Positions 6,670-15,279 of a stretch of DNA of 39,601 nt are shown one piece after another. The DNA lies in NCBI GenBank assembly GCA_003156975.1, contig PMIE01000071.1, forward strand, positions 25,881 to 65,481, written 5' to 3'. The notes under the pieces were generated by a model, which worked only from the letters and a program-made list of their open reading frames with translations, was not told where the DNA came from and searched no databases. How positions within the stretch are numbered: position 1 is the stretch's first letter; each line of letters starts with the position of its first letter. Source of the DNA: Chloroflexota bacterium. Lineage in GTDB: Bacteria > Chloroflexota > Limnocylindria > Limnocylindrales > CSP1-4. The position numbers and the translations under genes were made by a program.

Positions 6670-7746
6670 ATGCGACGTACATTCATAGCCCCGTTCCTGA
6701 TCCTTGGGCTCATCGTGGGCGGCTGCAGCAGCAGCAGCACGGCTACAAGCGCAGCGCCCGGAACGCCCGCCACGGGGGCGACCCCGGCCCCCGCGACCAG
6801 CGCTGCCGGACAGCAGTTCATTTTCGGCCTCGTCACCAAGACGGAGACCAACCCCTTCTTCGTCAAGATGAAGGAAGGCGCTCAGGCGAAGGCCACCGAG
6901 CTTGGCGTCAAGCTGATGACGGGCGCCGGCGCCAAGGACGGTGACAACGCCGGCCAGGTCACAGCGATCGAGAACATGGTCAACGCCGGGGCCAAGGGCA
7001 TCCTGATCACCCCCAGCGACACGAAAGCCATCGTGCCGACCATCGCGAAGTATCGCGCTCAGGGCATCCTCTTCATCGCTCTCGACACCGCCACCGACCC
7101 GCAGAGCGCGGTCGACGCACTGTTTGCCACCAACAACTTCAATGCCGGGCTCCTGATCGGTCAGTGGGCTAAGGGCAAGATGGCCGGCAAGACCCCGGTC
7201 ATCGCCACCCTCGACCTGCAGCCGGGCATCACCGTCGGCGCGCAGCGCCACAACGGCTTCCTGCAGGGCTACGGCCTGATCACCGGCGCCGACCCGAACT
7301 CGAGCGATCTCCAGACCGCTTCGGTAGTCGTCTGCTCTCAGGACACTCATGGTGACCAGACCGAAGGTCAGACCGCCATGGAGAATTGCCTGACCAAGAA
7401 CCCGAACATCAACCTCGTCTACACCATCAACGAGCCTGCCGCGTTCGGTGCCTACACGGCCATCAAGAGCGCCGGCAAGGACAAGAACATCACCATCGTT
7501 TCCGTCGATGGTGGGTGCCAGGGCGTCCAGGGCGTCGTGGACGGCAAGATCGCCGCTACATCTCAGCAGTACCCGCTCAAGATGGCCTCCATGGGCATCC
7601 AGGCGATGTACGACTGGGCCAAGGGCGGCGCGAAGCCGAGTGGCTACACCGACACCGGCGTGACGCTCATCACTGACCAGACGCAAACCGGAGTCGACAG
7701 CAAGGACAGCGCCTACGGGACTGCCAACTGCTGGGGCACCAAGTAG
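6670..7746 (+). CDS. Sugar ABC importer substrate-binding lipoprotein (FrcB-like)
   Basis: A 358-residue extracellular sugar-binding protein. The signal peptide ends in a lipobox (LIVGGC), so Cys19 should be lipidated, and a Ser/Thr/Ala/Pro-rich linker to about residue 47 follows. The binding domain is of the RbsB type (Peripla_BP_4). The stretches GLVTKTETNPFFVKMKEGAQ, AIENMVNAGAKGILITPSD and DGGCQGVQGVV are like the fructose-binding protein FrcB as I remember it. ATG 6670 has ggagtggag just upstream; the frame is open further but the signal peptide fixes the start. It is the first gene of a binding-protein/permease/ATPase operon in the frcBCA order. Fructose is the best guess; ribose or mannose are alternatives. 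Confidence 0.85.
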   Translation: MRRTFIAPFLILGLIVGGCSSSSTATSAAPGTPATGATPAPATSAAGQQFIFGLVTKTETNPFFVKMKEGAQAKATELGVKLMTGAGAKDGDNAGQVTAIENMVNAGAKGILITPSDTKAIVPTIAKYRAQGILFIALDTATDPQSAVDALFATNNFNAGLLIGQWAKGKMAGKTPVIATLDLQPGITVGAQRHNGFLQGYGLITGADPNSSDLQTASVVVCSQDTHGDQTEGQTAMENCLTKNPNINLVYTINEPAAFGAYTAIKSAGKDKNITIVSVDGGCQGVQGVVDGKIAATSQQYPLKMASMGIQAMYDWAKGGAKPSGYTDTGVTLITDQTQTGVDSKDSAYGTANCWGTK

Positions 7747-7760
7747 GTATTTGACCGGGA

Positions 7761-7791
7761 AGGTGACGGCGGATCCAAGCCGCCGTCACCT
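7761..7791 (+). other. Intercistronic stem-loop after the binding-protein gene
   Basis: AGGTGACGGCGG, loop ATCCAAG, CCGCCGTCACCT: a perfect 12-bp stem starting 14 bases after the stop codon and 20 bases before the permease GTG. No T-run follows. Such hairpins commonly protect the upstream message and keep the binding protein more abundant than the permease. Confidence 0.7.
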
Positions 7792-7811
7792 CCGGTTTCG
7801 GAGGAGGGCTC

Positions 7812-8807
7812 GTGGAAGCAGCTATCGGCAGGGTTCCGGGGGTTCGGTCGGGTAGTCTCAGGAAGCTACTGGGCTCGCAGATCATCGGCCCCCTTGCGGC
7901 GCTGGTGATCGCGATCATCTTCTTCACCACTCAGAGCTCCGTGTTCCTCACGGGCCATAACTTCTCTCTGATCCTCCAGCAGGTCATGGTCGTCGGCACC
8001 CTGGCCATCGGCCAGACCCTGGTGATTCTCACCGCCGGCATCGACCTGTCCTGCTCGTGGATCATGGCCCTTTCCAGTGTCCTGATGACCGGACTGGCAA
8101 CTCGGGCCGGGTTCGATCCCTTGGTCGCCATCCTCGCCGGAGTGCTCGTCGGAATGGCGTTCGGCGTTCTCAACGGCTGGCTGGTCACGGCAATCAGACT
8201 GCCCCCGTTCATCGTGACCCTGGGCGTTCTGAGCATCACTTCGGCCCTTGTCCACCTCTACACGACCGAGACGCTCAACAACCTGCCGCCCATCATGACG
8301 GTCCTCGGAAATACGTTCAATGTCGGCGGAACTGACATCACGTATGGCTCCGTGGTGATGCTGCTGCTGTACGCCGTGGTCTGGTTCGTCCTCCGCTCCA
8401 CTACTGCCGGTCGGTCCGTGTACGCGGTCGGTGACAACCCCGAGGCCGCCAGGCTCGCCGGCATCAACGTCAATCGCGTCCTGCTGGGCGTGTACGCGAC
8501 AGCGGCTCTCTTCTACTCGATTGCCGGCCTCCTTCTCGTGGCGAGAACGCAGGTTGGAGATCCGAACGCCGGCGGCGCAGCGACCCAAGACAACCTCGCC
8601 GCGATCACGGCGGTGGTGCTGGGCGGGACCAGCCTCTTCGGCGGGCGTGGGTTGATCCTGGGGACCCTCATCGGTGCTCTGATCGTCGGCATATTCCGCA
8701 ACGGGCTGCAGCTGATGGGCGTGGAGTCGAACACCCAGACGCTCGTCACCGGCATGCTGATCCTCCTCGCCGTGGCCGTCGACACTCTGTCGCACCGCAA
8801 CCGCTAG
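7812..8807 (+). CDS. Sugar ABC importer permease (FrcC/RbsC-like)
   Basis: A 331-residue integral membrane permease of the BPD_transp_2 family, used by ribose/fructose/galactose-type importers. Hydrophobic helices run from about residue 26 (GPLAALVIAIIFF) to the end. The conserved segments GQTLVILTAGIDLS (about residues 71-84) and ITAVVLGGTSLFGGRG (about 263-278) are family hallmarks; the latter includes the loop that contacts the ATPase. The GTG start has a strong ggaggaggg site. It lies between the binding protein and the ATPase and is probably a homodimer in the membrane. Confidence 0.9.
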   Translation: MEAAIGRVPGVRSGSLRKLLGSQIIGPLAALVIAIIFFTTQSSVFLTGHNFSLILQQVMVVGTLAIGQTLVILTAGIDLSCSWIMALSSVLMTGLATRAGFDPLVAILAGVLVGMAFGVLNGWLVTAIRLPPFIVTLGVLSITSALVHLYTTETLNNLPPIMTVLGNTFNVGGTDITYGSVVMLLLYAVVWFVLRSTTAGRSVYAVGDNPEAARLAGINVNRVLLGVYATAALFYSIAGLLLVARTQVGDPNAGGAATQDNLAAITAVVLGGTSLFGGRGLILGTLIGALIVGIFRNGLQLMGVESNTQTLVTGMLILLAVAVDTLSHRNR

Positions 8808-8829
8808 ACGAGCAGGAGGCGTGAACACA

Positions 8830-10335
8830 ATGAGCACATCAGTGTCCGATGGTGTCGCCCTGCTCGAGATGCGGGACATCGGCAAGTCATTCCCGGGCGT
8901 TCGAGCTCTGGAGGGCGTCCATCTCAGCGTCAGGGCGGGTCAGGTCCACGCGCTATTGGGGGAGAACGGCGCTGGCAAGTCCACCCTCATCAAGATCCTC
9001 TCCGGCGCCTACGCGAAAGACCAAGGTCAGATCTTCTTCGAGGGCCGGCCAGTCGAGATCCACAGCCCGCACGATGCCCAAATGCTGGGAATCTCGACCA
9101 TCTACCAGGAATTCAACCTCGCCAACAATCTGACTGTGGCCGAGAACATCTTCCTCGGCCACCTTCCCCGCAGGGGCGGCATCGTCGATTGGAAGACCGC
9201 CAGGGCGCGCTCACAGGCGATTCTGGACACGCTGGGAGCCACGTTCTCGGTCGACGCACCGGTCTCGAGTCTCTCGATCGCCGGTCAGCAGCTGGTGGAA
9301 ATCGCCAAGTCCCTCAACCGCAAGACTCGGGTCCTGATCATGGACGAGCCATCGGCATTGCTCGGCGACAAGGATCTCGAGCACCTATTCAAGGTCGTTC
9401 ACTCGCTCCAGGCCCAGGGTATCGGGTTGATCTACATCTCCCACCGCCTCAAGGAGATCTTCGAGGTTGCCGACGAGGTGACGGTCCTCAAGGACGGCCG
9501 GTATGTCGCCACCAGGAACGTGTCGGACGTTTCTATGGACGAACTCGTAAAGTTGATGATCGGACGCGACCTCAAAGACGTGTATCCAGAACGGCGAGTG
9601 GACCCAGGCGAGGTTCTCCTCGACGTCAAGGGTCTGTCTCAGCCACGGCTCGTGCGGGACGTGTCGTTCCAGCTTCGTGCCGGAGAGATCGTCGGGTTCG
9701 CGGGGATTGTGGGCTCCGGGCGGACCGAATTGGCGCGGGCCATCTTCGGCGCAGACCGGCATTCGGGCACCATGGAGATCTCCGGAAAGCCCTTCAATCC
9801 CAAATCCCCGATTGACGCGATCAATCGGGGAATGGCCTTCGTGACCGAGGATCGAAAGAGCCAGGGCCTCTTCCTGCAGCTGAGCGTGAAGATCAACACG
9901 ACAATCTCCAGCCTGAAGCGATTGTGCCGCTTCGGCATCATCCAGGCCGCGAAGGAGCGGGCTCTCGTCCTGAACCTGATTCGGAACCTTGCGATCAAGA
10001 CTCCGAGCCCGGAGTTCCAGGTAGTCAACATGAGCGGCGGAAATCAGCAGAAGGTCGTGCTGGCGCGCTGGCTCAGCTTGGGGACGCGCATATTCATCCT
10101 GGACGAGCCCACACGTGGCGTCGACGTCGGCAGCAAGTCCGAGATCTACCAGATCATGGACCGGCTGACGCATGAGGGTGCGGGGATCATCATGATTTCA
10201 TCGGAGCTCCCCGAGATTCTGGGCATGAGCGACCGGATCATGGTTATGCGTCAGGGCAAGCTCGTGAAGGAACTCTCGAACTCCGAGGCCAGCGAAGAGG
10301 TCATCATGAGCTTCTGCTCGTACGTGTCGGCCTGA
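8830..10335 (+). CDS. Sugar ABC importer ATPase with two nucleotide-binding domains (FrcA/RbsA-like)
   Basis: A 501-residue tandem ATPase. The first domain has Walker A GENGAGKST, a signature-like segment LSIAGQQLVEIAKSL and Walker B VLIMDEPSALLG. The second has a degenerate Walker A (GIVGSGRTELA, with Arg replacing the Lys), a good signature NMSGGNQQKVVLARWL and IFILDEPTRGVDVGSK. This asymmetry is normal for RbsA/FrcA/MglA-type subunits. I choose ATG 8830 because AGGAGG at 8814-8819 is ten bases upstream of it but only one base from the alternative GTG at 8821. The gene closes the operon; a large stem-loop follows at 10353-10403. Confidence 0.92.
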   Translation: MSTSVSDGVALLEMRDIGKSFPGVRALEGVHLSVRAGQVHALLGENGAGKSTLIKILSGAYAKDQGQIFFEGRPVEIHSPHDAQMLGISTIYQEFNLANNLTVAENIFLGHLPRRGGIVDWKTARARSQAILDTLGATFSVDAPVSSLSIAGQQLVEIAKSLNRKTRVLIMDEPSALLGDKDLEHLFKVVHSLQAQGIGLIYISHRLKEIFEVADEVTVLKDGRYVATRNVSDVSMDELVKLMIGRDLKDVYPERRVDPGEVLLDVKGLSQPRLVRDVSFQLRAGEIVGFAGIVGSGRTELARAIFGADRHSGTMEISGKPFNPKSPIDAINRGMAFVTEDRKSQGLFLQLSVKINTTISSLKRLCRFGIIQAAKERALVLNLIRNLAIKTPSPEFQVVNMSGGNQQKVVLARWLSLGTRIFILDEPTRGVDVGSKSEIYQIMDRLTHEGAGIIMISSELPEILGMSDRIMVMRQGKLVKELSNSEASEEVIMSFCSYVSA

Positions 10336-10352
10336 CATAGCTTTCCCACTCG

Positions 10353-10403
10353 CCCGGTTGGTGGACGAGTCCTCTGCCGCAGCCGAGGACTCGTCCAACC
10401 GGG
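10353..10403. terminator. Stem-loop between convergent genes, probable bidirectional terminator
   Basis: 10353-10374 pairs with 10385-10403 as a 19-bp stem with a 3-base bulge and a 10-base loop. It sits between the ends of the importer ATPase and of the second LacI gene, which face each other. There is no T-run on either side. Confidence 0.65.
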
Positions 10404-10426
10404 AAGCCCGCCAGCGAATGGACTGA

Positions 10427-11494
10427 TCAGGTTCTGACACCGTCGAATGCTTCGCCGGCTGAGCGGTCGACATCGGCTATGTCTCGTGGCGCACTGCCGG
10501 TCGTCCGGCGGACGACCAATTCCACCGGGAGGTCCTTTCGTCTCGGTCCGAGACGTGGCCCGGCCATCTCGTCGAGCAGCATTCTGACGGCCTGCCGTCC
10601 GGACTCGCCCAGGGGCTGATGGATGGTCGTCAAGCCCAGGTACTCGGCCGCCTCGATGTCGTCGTAGCCCACTACCGAGAGGTCATCCGGCACGGCAAGG
10701 CCCAGAGCGCTCGCTGCCTCGAGCACGCCGATCGCCTGCGTGTCGCTGGCGCAGACAGTCGCCGTTGGACGGTTCCGGCTCCGCAGCAGGCCGCGCGCCA
10801 GCTCGCGCGCTGCGTCTCTCGAGTGATCACCCAGCGCGACGAGTTCGGGCCGGAAGCTGACGCCACGGCTGAGGATCTCCCGTCGCAGGCCCCACAGACG
10901 GAGTCTGCTCGACGAGAAGCCCCAGGGGGACCTGGGGAAATCGCCGATGAAGGAGATGCCTTCGTGGCCCGCATCGAGAAGATGGCGCGCAGCGAGTCGG
11001 CCGCCCTGAATGTCGTTGCACACGATCCTGGGGAGTGTTGGCGAATGGCTGTCGAGCAGTACTGTGGGAATGCCCGTAGCCCGAAGGCGCTCCGTCTCGT
11101 ACCGATGGAGCGGTATCGAGACAATGATCAGGCCATCCACGCGGCCGCTGCGTGAGAGCTCGTGGATACGCTTGTCCCTGTGGGCTGGAGATTCCACGTT
11201 GTAGACGAGCATGTCGTACTCAGTCGAAGCCAGCTCGAGCTCGATTCCGGCCAAGCGCGTTACGACCGAGGGGCGCGTCATGAAGGGAACGACCACACCG
11301 ACGCACCAGGTTCTTCCGGTCGACAACCGTCGAGCGGCTGCCGACGGCGCGTAGTCGAGGCTGCGGATCGCTTCCTCGACGCGAGACCGAGTGGACGGAT
11401 CGACTCTCGGGCTGTCATTCAGGACTCTGCTTACGGTCTGCCTGCTGACGCCCGCGCGGCGCGCTACATCCCTGATCGTGACGCTCTGGCCCAA
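10427..11494 (-). CDS. LacI-family regulator of the disaccharide importer
   Basis: A 355-residue LacI regulator. VTIRDVARRAGVSRQTVSRVLND (split here only as a motif) at the N-terminus is a full helix-turn-helix, and the rest is the sugar-binding-protein-like sensor domain with DLSVVGYDDIEAAEYLGLTT near its end. The frame is open far upstream, but TTG at 11494 is preceded by GGAGG (complement of 11502-11506) at seven bases and starts directly before the helix-turn-helix, so I take it as the start. The gene is divergent from the type-1 binding protein at 11810. The recognition helix (SRQTV) differs from that of the first LacI (SPKSV), in line with the different palindrome found here (11637-11650). 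Presumed inducer: the disaccharide imported by the neighbouring system. Confidence 0.9.
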   Translation of the reverse strand: MGQSVTIRDVARRAGVSRQTVSRVLNDSPRVDPSTRSRVEEAIRSLDYAPSAAARRLSTGRTWCVGVVVPFMTRPSVVTRLAGIELELASTEYDMLVYNVESPAHRDKRIHELSRSGRVDGLIIVSIPLHRYETERLRATGIPTVLLDSHSPTLPRIVCNDIQGGRLAARHLLDAGHEGISFIGDFPRSPWGFSSSRLRLWGLRREILSRGVSFRPELVALGDHSRDAARELARGLLRSRNRPTATVCASDTQAIGVLEAASALGLAVPDDLSVVGYDDIEAAEYLGLTTIHQPLGESGRQAVRMLLDEMAGPRLGPRRKDLPVELVVRRTTGSAPRDIADVDRSAGEAFDGVRT

Positions 11495-11809
11495 GGCGTG
11501 ACCTCCATCGGATCGGAGTCTATCCGAAGACGTGACGTCCATCTGAACTTGAGACCGCTTCGAGGCCGGTCGAGTACGTTCATTACCTCGCCCAAATCGT
11601 TCCGTGAAGCCTATTGACAGGCTTGATATCGTGGCGTGTGAACGGTCACATCTTCCCGCTTGGACGACTGTCGTCTGGGGCCAGGCCCCGTTCACCTGGG
11701 CCCAGACGGTGGTTGCTCGGTGGGTCGACGCCACCGAGGAGGGTCTTGCCTAGAGGTTGACGCACGCAGCAGCGCTTCGATCCAGACTGCCCAAAGGAGG
11801 AGACGAACA
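11495..11809. promoter_or_regulatory. Divergent promoter region of LacI and the disaccharide importer
   Basis: A 315-base gene-free stretch. TTGACA at 11614-11619 is a likely -35 box toward the importer, but no convincing -10 is spaced 16-18 bases away. TGTGAACGGTCACA at 11637-11650 has perfect 5-bp arms around a central CG and is the best candidate operator for the LacI gene to the left; it would cover the -10 region. A leader hairpin follows at 11672-11708. AAAGGAGG at 11793-11800 is the ribosome site of the next gene. Confidence 0.6.
11672..11708 (+). other. Leader stem-loop before the binding-protein gene
   Basis: CGTCTGGG (11672-11679) pairs perfectly with CCCAGACG (11701-11708), and a smaller GGGG/CCCC stem could form inside. 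It lies about 100 bases before the start codon. No role can be read from sequence. Confidence 0.4.
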
Positions 11810-13204
11810 GTGTTCCTGGCATTCAACAGATCTAGAAAGGTCCTGGGAGGATTGGCGGCCATCGCGCTCGTAGCCAGCGCATGCAGCAGTTCGACGGCGA
11901 CCGCGACCCCGGCCACTTCCCCCACCACGGCCGCTTCGACCGTGGCCTCGGCACCGGCCTCTTCGCCCGCCGCGGGAGCGACCGCCTGCGGTACGGCTCC
12001 GGTGACGCTCAGCGCCTACTTCGAGACCGGCTTCCAGATCCCCTTTAGTGAGACGGCGGAATTCACCAAGGAATTCCCGAACGTAACCTTCAACATCACT
12101 TCGGACCAGTACGCCAACATCTCGACCTCCGCGGCGAGGTTGCTGGCTTCGGACACCCCACCGGACCTCATCCGCCTCCCCACCGTGGTGTCGCTGGTGA
12201 AGGACAAGCTCCTGAAGAACCTCGATAGCTACGCCACCACCTACGGCTGGGACAAGTGGCCGGCTTCCGAGCTTCTCCAGAACCGCGTCAGCGCGACCGG
12301 CGAGCGCGGATCCGGCTCCCTCTATGCGTTCGGCTTGAACTACAGCATGACCGGCGTCTTCTACAACAAGAAGCTGGCCACCCAGATCGGCATGACCACG
12401 CCTCCGACGACGGTGGCCGATTTCGAAGCCCTGCTGGCCAAGGCCAAGGATGCTGGAATCACGCCGATCATGCAGTGGAACGCTTCCAAGAGCGGCGGCG
12501 GGCTTGTGTTCCCGCTTCAGGATCTCATGGCGTCGTACGGCCCGACCCAGCCGATCAACGACTGGGTCTTCGACAAGGCTGGTGCGACGATCGACACCGC
12601 GGCCAATCTGACCGCCACCCAGCACCTTGAGACGTGGATCAAGAACGGGTACTTCCCGTCTGACGTCAACTCCATTGAGTATGCGGACGCCAACACCCGC
12701 TTCACCTCGGGCAAGGCGCTCTTCCTCTTCAACGGTGACTGGTCGAACGCCGACATGGACAAGAATGCGGCAGGTAACGTCGGCTTCTTCGTCTTCCCGT
12801 CCGCCACGGCTGGTGGCTCATTCGGCACCATGGCTTCGCCGCTCCAATATGGTATTGCGGCGAGTGCCAAGCACGCCGACTGCGCAGCCTTCTTCTTCAA
12901 TTGGGTCGCGACCAACGCGGCCGCCCGCCAGATCAACGTAACCATCGGCGGCTCGAACCCCGGTGGCCCTGCGGACCTTCCAGTTCCGCCGGCCGCTTCC
13001 GGTTCGGTTACCAACGAGACGCTGGCAGTCGGGCCCGCCATTGCCAAGGCCAACGGCCAGATGGACTTCATCGCCAACGCGACTGGATCCATTTATGCGT
13101 CTGGCTGGACGCCCGAGCTCCAGAAGATGGTGGGTGGTAAGGAAACGGCCGCCGGCCTTCTCAAGGCCGTCCAGGCCGAGTACGTGAAGGAACAGAACCA
13201 GTAA
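11810..13204 (+). CDS. Type-1 sugar ABC importer substrate-binding lipoprotein
   Basis: A 464-residue extracellular solute-binding protein, family 1 (the MalE/MsmE group), which binds di- and oligosaccharides. The lipobox LVASAC puts the lipidated Cys at residue 25, followed by a Ser/Thr/Ala/Pro linker. The domain begins VTLSAYFETGFQIPFSE, and FAFGLNYSMTGVFYNKKL-type and GKALFLFNGDW segments are typical of the family. GTG 11810 has AAAGGAGG nine bases upstream. The TAA stop overlaps the ATG of the first permease, so the three importer genes are tightly coupled. No ATPase gene is in the cluster; such importers often share an MsmK-like ATPase encoded elsewhere. Sucrose is the likely ligand, inferred from the phosphorylase at 15948. 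Confidence 0.88.
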   Translation: MFLAFNRSRKVLGGLAAIALVASACSSSTATATPATSPTTAASTVASAPASSPAAGATACGTAPVTLSAYFETGFQIPFSETAEFTKEFPNVTFNITSDQYANISTSAARLLASDTPPDLIRLPTVVSLVKDKLLKNLDSYATTYGWDKWPASELLQNRVSATGERGSGSLYAFGLNYSMTGVFYNKKLATQIGMTTPPTTVADFEALLAKAKDAGITPIMQWNASKSGGGLVFPLQDLMASYGPTQPINDWVFDKAGATIDTAANLTATQHLETWIKNGYFPSDVNSIEYADANTRFTSGKALFLFNGDWSNADMDKNAAGNVGFFVFPSATAGGSFGTMASPLQYGIAASAKHADCAAFFFNWVATNAAARQINVTIGGSNPGGPADLPVPPAASGSVTNETLAVGPAIAKANGQMDFIANATGSIYASGWTPELQKMVGGKETAAGLLKAVQAEYVKEQNQ

Positions 13205-14160
13205 TGAATGCCGCTGACAGATCGATGCCTGAGACCAGTGCTCAGACCGACGGTCAGCGGCGGTCCCTGCGGACCCTCCCGTTCGGGAAGGTCCGCAGGG
13301 ATACCCTGCTCGGCTGGCTGTTTGTGCTGCCTGCGCTCGCCGTATATGGCGTGTTCGTACTGTTCCCAGTCGCCATGACCGTCAACTACTCGCTATACCG
13401 CTGGGACGGCTTCAACGTCCCTAAGTGGGTCGGTCTGGACAACTACAAGACAGTGCTCACAGACCCCGAACTGGTCAACACGCTCTTCAACGCATTCCGG
13501 TTGATATTCTTCTTCACCGTAATCCCGGTAGTTCTCGGACTCGTCGTGGCTGCCGTGATTCGGGGAAGCGCCACAGGCAAACTGGGCCACCTCGCCCGAA
13601 CGGTTCTGTTCCTCCCGCAAGTCATCCCTCTCGTTGCCGCGGGCATCGTGTGGACCGTGGTCCTATCGCTGAATGGCATCGCCAATCAGTTTCTGACCGC
13701 GATTGGGCTCAAAGGAATCACTCAAGCGTGGCTCGGCTCCTTCGATTGGGCCCTGGCGGCAGTGGGCATGATCGGGGCATGGGTGCTGCTCGGACTCTGC
13801 ACTCTCCTGCTACTCACGGGCATGTCGAAGATCGACAAGGCCCTGTACGAAGCCGCACGCATCGACGGGGCGGGCGCCTTCCGCGAATTCTTCGCGATCA
13901 CTCTCCCGAGCCTCAAGCAGGAGCTGGCGGTCTGCATCACCGTCACGGTCATCGCGGCCCTGAGGAGCTTCGACATCGTTTACGTCAGCACGGCCGGTGG
14001 ACCGGGAAATAGCACGATGGTTCCGGGACTCGAAATTTACGATCTTGCTTTCTTCGGACGCTCGGTGGGCACCGCGTCGGCGCTGGGCGTTGTGCTGATC
14101 CTCATCATCTTGGTTCTCATCCTTCCGATCCAGTGGCTGAGCCGGGAGACAGGCGAATGA
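13204..14160 (+). CDS. Sugar ABC importer permease, MalF type
   Basis: A 318-residue permease with six or so membrane helices from residue ~35 (LLGWLFVLPALAVYGVFVLFP). The cytoplasmic EAA loop reads EAARIDGAGAFREFFAITLP near residue ~220, where the missing ATPase would dock. The ATG shares its first base with the TAA of the binding-protein gene, so translation is coupled. The first 35 codons contain a strong hairpin (13264-13301) that may lower permease output. The gene overlaps the next permease by four bases. Confidence 0.9.
   Translation: MNAADRSMPETSAQTDGQRRSLRTLPFGKVRRDTLLGWLFVLPALAVYGVFVLFPVAMTVNYSLYRWDGFNVPKWVGLDNYKTVLTDPELVNTLFNAFRLIFFFTVIPVVLGLVVAAVIRGSATGKLGHLARTVLFLPQVIPLVAAGIVWTVVLSLNGIANQFLTAIGLKGITQAWLGSFDWALAAVGMIGAWVLLGLCTLLLLTGMSKIDKALYEAARIDGAGAFREFFAITLPSLKQELAVCITVTVIAALRSFDIVYVSTAGGPGNSTMVPGLEIYDLAFFGRSVGTASALGVVLILIILVLILPIQWLSRETGE
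13264..13301 (+). other. Stem-loop inside the first codons of the MalF-type permease
   Basis: TCCCTGCGGACC (13264-13275) pairs perfectly with GGTCCGCAGGGA (13290-13301), with an inner CCCG/CGGG. It lies 60 bases into the coding sequence. In the other importer the corresponding hairpin sits between the genes (7761-7791); here the genes overlap and the hairpin lies inside the permease. Confidence 0.65.
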
Positions 14161-14981
14161 AGATCGACCGCCGCGAACTCTACTCCGGCCGGATAACGCT
14201 CCTCGTGCTCATGGCCCTTACGCTCGTGCCGTTCGTAAGTATGTTCACGACTGCGCTTCACCCATCCGGGTCCTACCCTGTAGGCATCGAATGGCCTGCG
14301 GATCCGCAATGGGGCAATTTTGTTGACGCGTTCAACGTGGCCAACATGGGTGTGCTCCTGGCCTCGAGCCTATTCATCGTGGCTCTTGTGGTGCCCGTGT
14401 CGCTCGTCATTTCCACGATGGCAGGGTTTGCCATCGGACATCTGCGAATCGCGGGCGCCAGTCTTCTATTGCCTTTGTTCTTGTTCGGCCTGACCCTCCC
14501 GTATGAGGCCATCGTTACGCCCCTCTATCAATTTGAGAAGGCGATCGGGATTCTGAATACGCGTCTTGCGATCTCGTTGCCGCTGATCGCCCTGTACATG
14601 CCTTTCGCGGTGTACTGGATGCGAGCTCACTTCGTCAGCGTGCCGCGAGAGATCAGCGAGGCAGCCCGCGTCGACGGGGCCGGGGTGTGGGCCCTGTTCT
14701 TGAAGGTCCATGTTCCCCTGGCTCGACCTGCGATCGCGTCGCTCGGAATCCTGATGACGGTGTGGACCTGGAACCAATTCATCCTCGCGCTCGTGCTCGT
14801 GGAGGATCCGACGCAGCGGACTGCAGCCGGCGCCCTTGGCGCCTTCCAGGGCCACTACGCGACGGACATCCCGTTGCTCTGCGCTGGCTCGCTACTGATC
14901 CTCCTGCCTACTGTCATTGTCTTTGTCGCCTTCCAGCGCCAGGTCATCGCCGCCCTTCTGCAAGGGTCGGTCAAGGGATGA
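14157..14981 (+). CDS. Sugar ABC importer permease, MalG type
   Basis: A 274-residue permease, partner of the MalF-type subunit. It starts at ATG 14157 in a four-base ATGA overlap with the previous gene. The EAA loop is EAARVDGAGVWALFLKVHVP, about 80 residues before the end, as expected for the MalG group. Hydrophobic helices include LVLMALTLVPFVSMFTTAL at the start and LLCAGSLLILLPTVIVFVAF at the end, followed by a short basic tail (GSVKG). It closes the transport part of the operon. Confidence 0.9.
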   Translation: MKIDRRELYSGRITLLVLMALTLVPFVSMFTTALHPSGSYPVGIEWPADPQWGNFVDAFNVANMGVLLASSLFIVALVVPVSLVISTMAGFAIGHLRIAGASLLLPLFLFGLTLPYEAIVTPLYQFEKAIGILNTRLAISLPLIALYMPFAVYWMRAHFVSVPREISEAARVDGAGVWALFLKVHVPLARPAIASLGILMTVWTWNQFILALVLVEDPTQRTAAGALGAFQGHYATDIPLLCAGSLLILLPTVIVFVAFQRQVIAALLQGSVKG

Positions 14982-15279
14982 GGAGCGGTGGTCGAGCCAG
15001 AAGAGCCGTCGATGACAAGACACGCCGATCGGGCGCATGGCTCGGTTTGCGTCCCAGGGGACGTTGCGTCTGCGCTCGTCCAGGGTTGCCGTTTGGGCCT
15101 CGACGCGCCTGCAGCACCCTGTTGAGCTGAGTTCGCACGACGCGGCGAAGACGGGAATGTTCGACGAGCCGGCCCGGCCAGGCAGGACCGCCTGGGGCTG
15201 GCATGGCAGCAGGACGTAGCCACTTGTGGCCCGCGATGGACTTGCGGGACGGCGCCTGCGCGCACGAGATGGAGGAACT
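14982..15279. other. Gene-free stretch between permease and kinase
   Basis: About 300 bases with no convincing coding frame, promoter or strong hairpin. GGAGG at 15271-15275 is the ribosome site of the kinase. The kinase and phosphorylase may be read through from the importer promoter or have a promoter here that I cannot identify. Confidence 0.5.
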
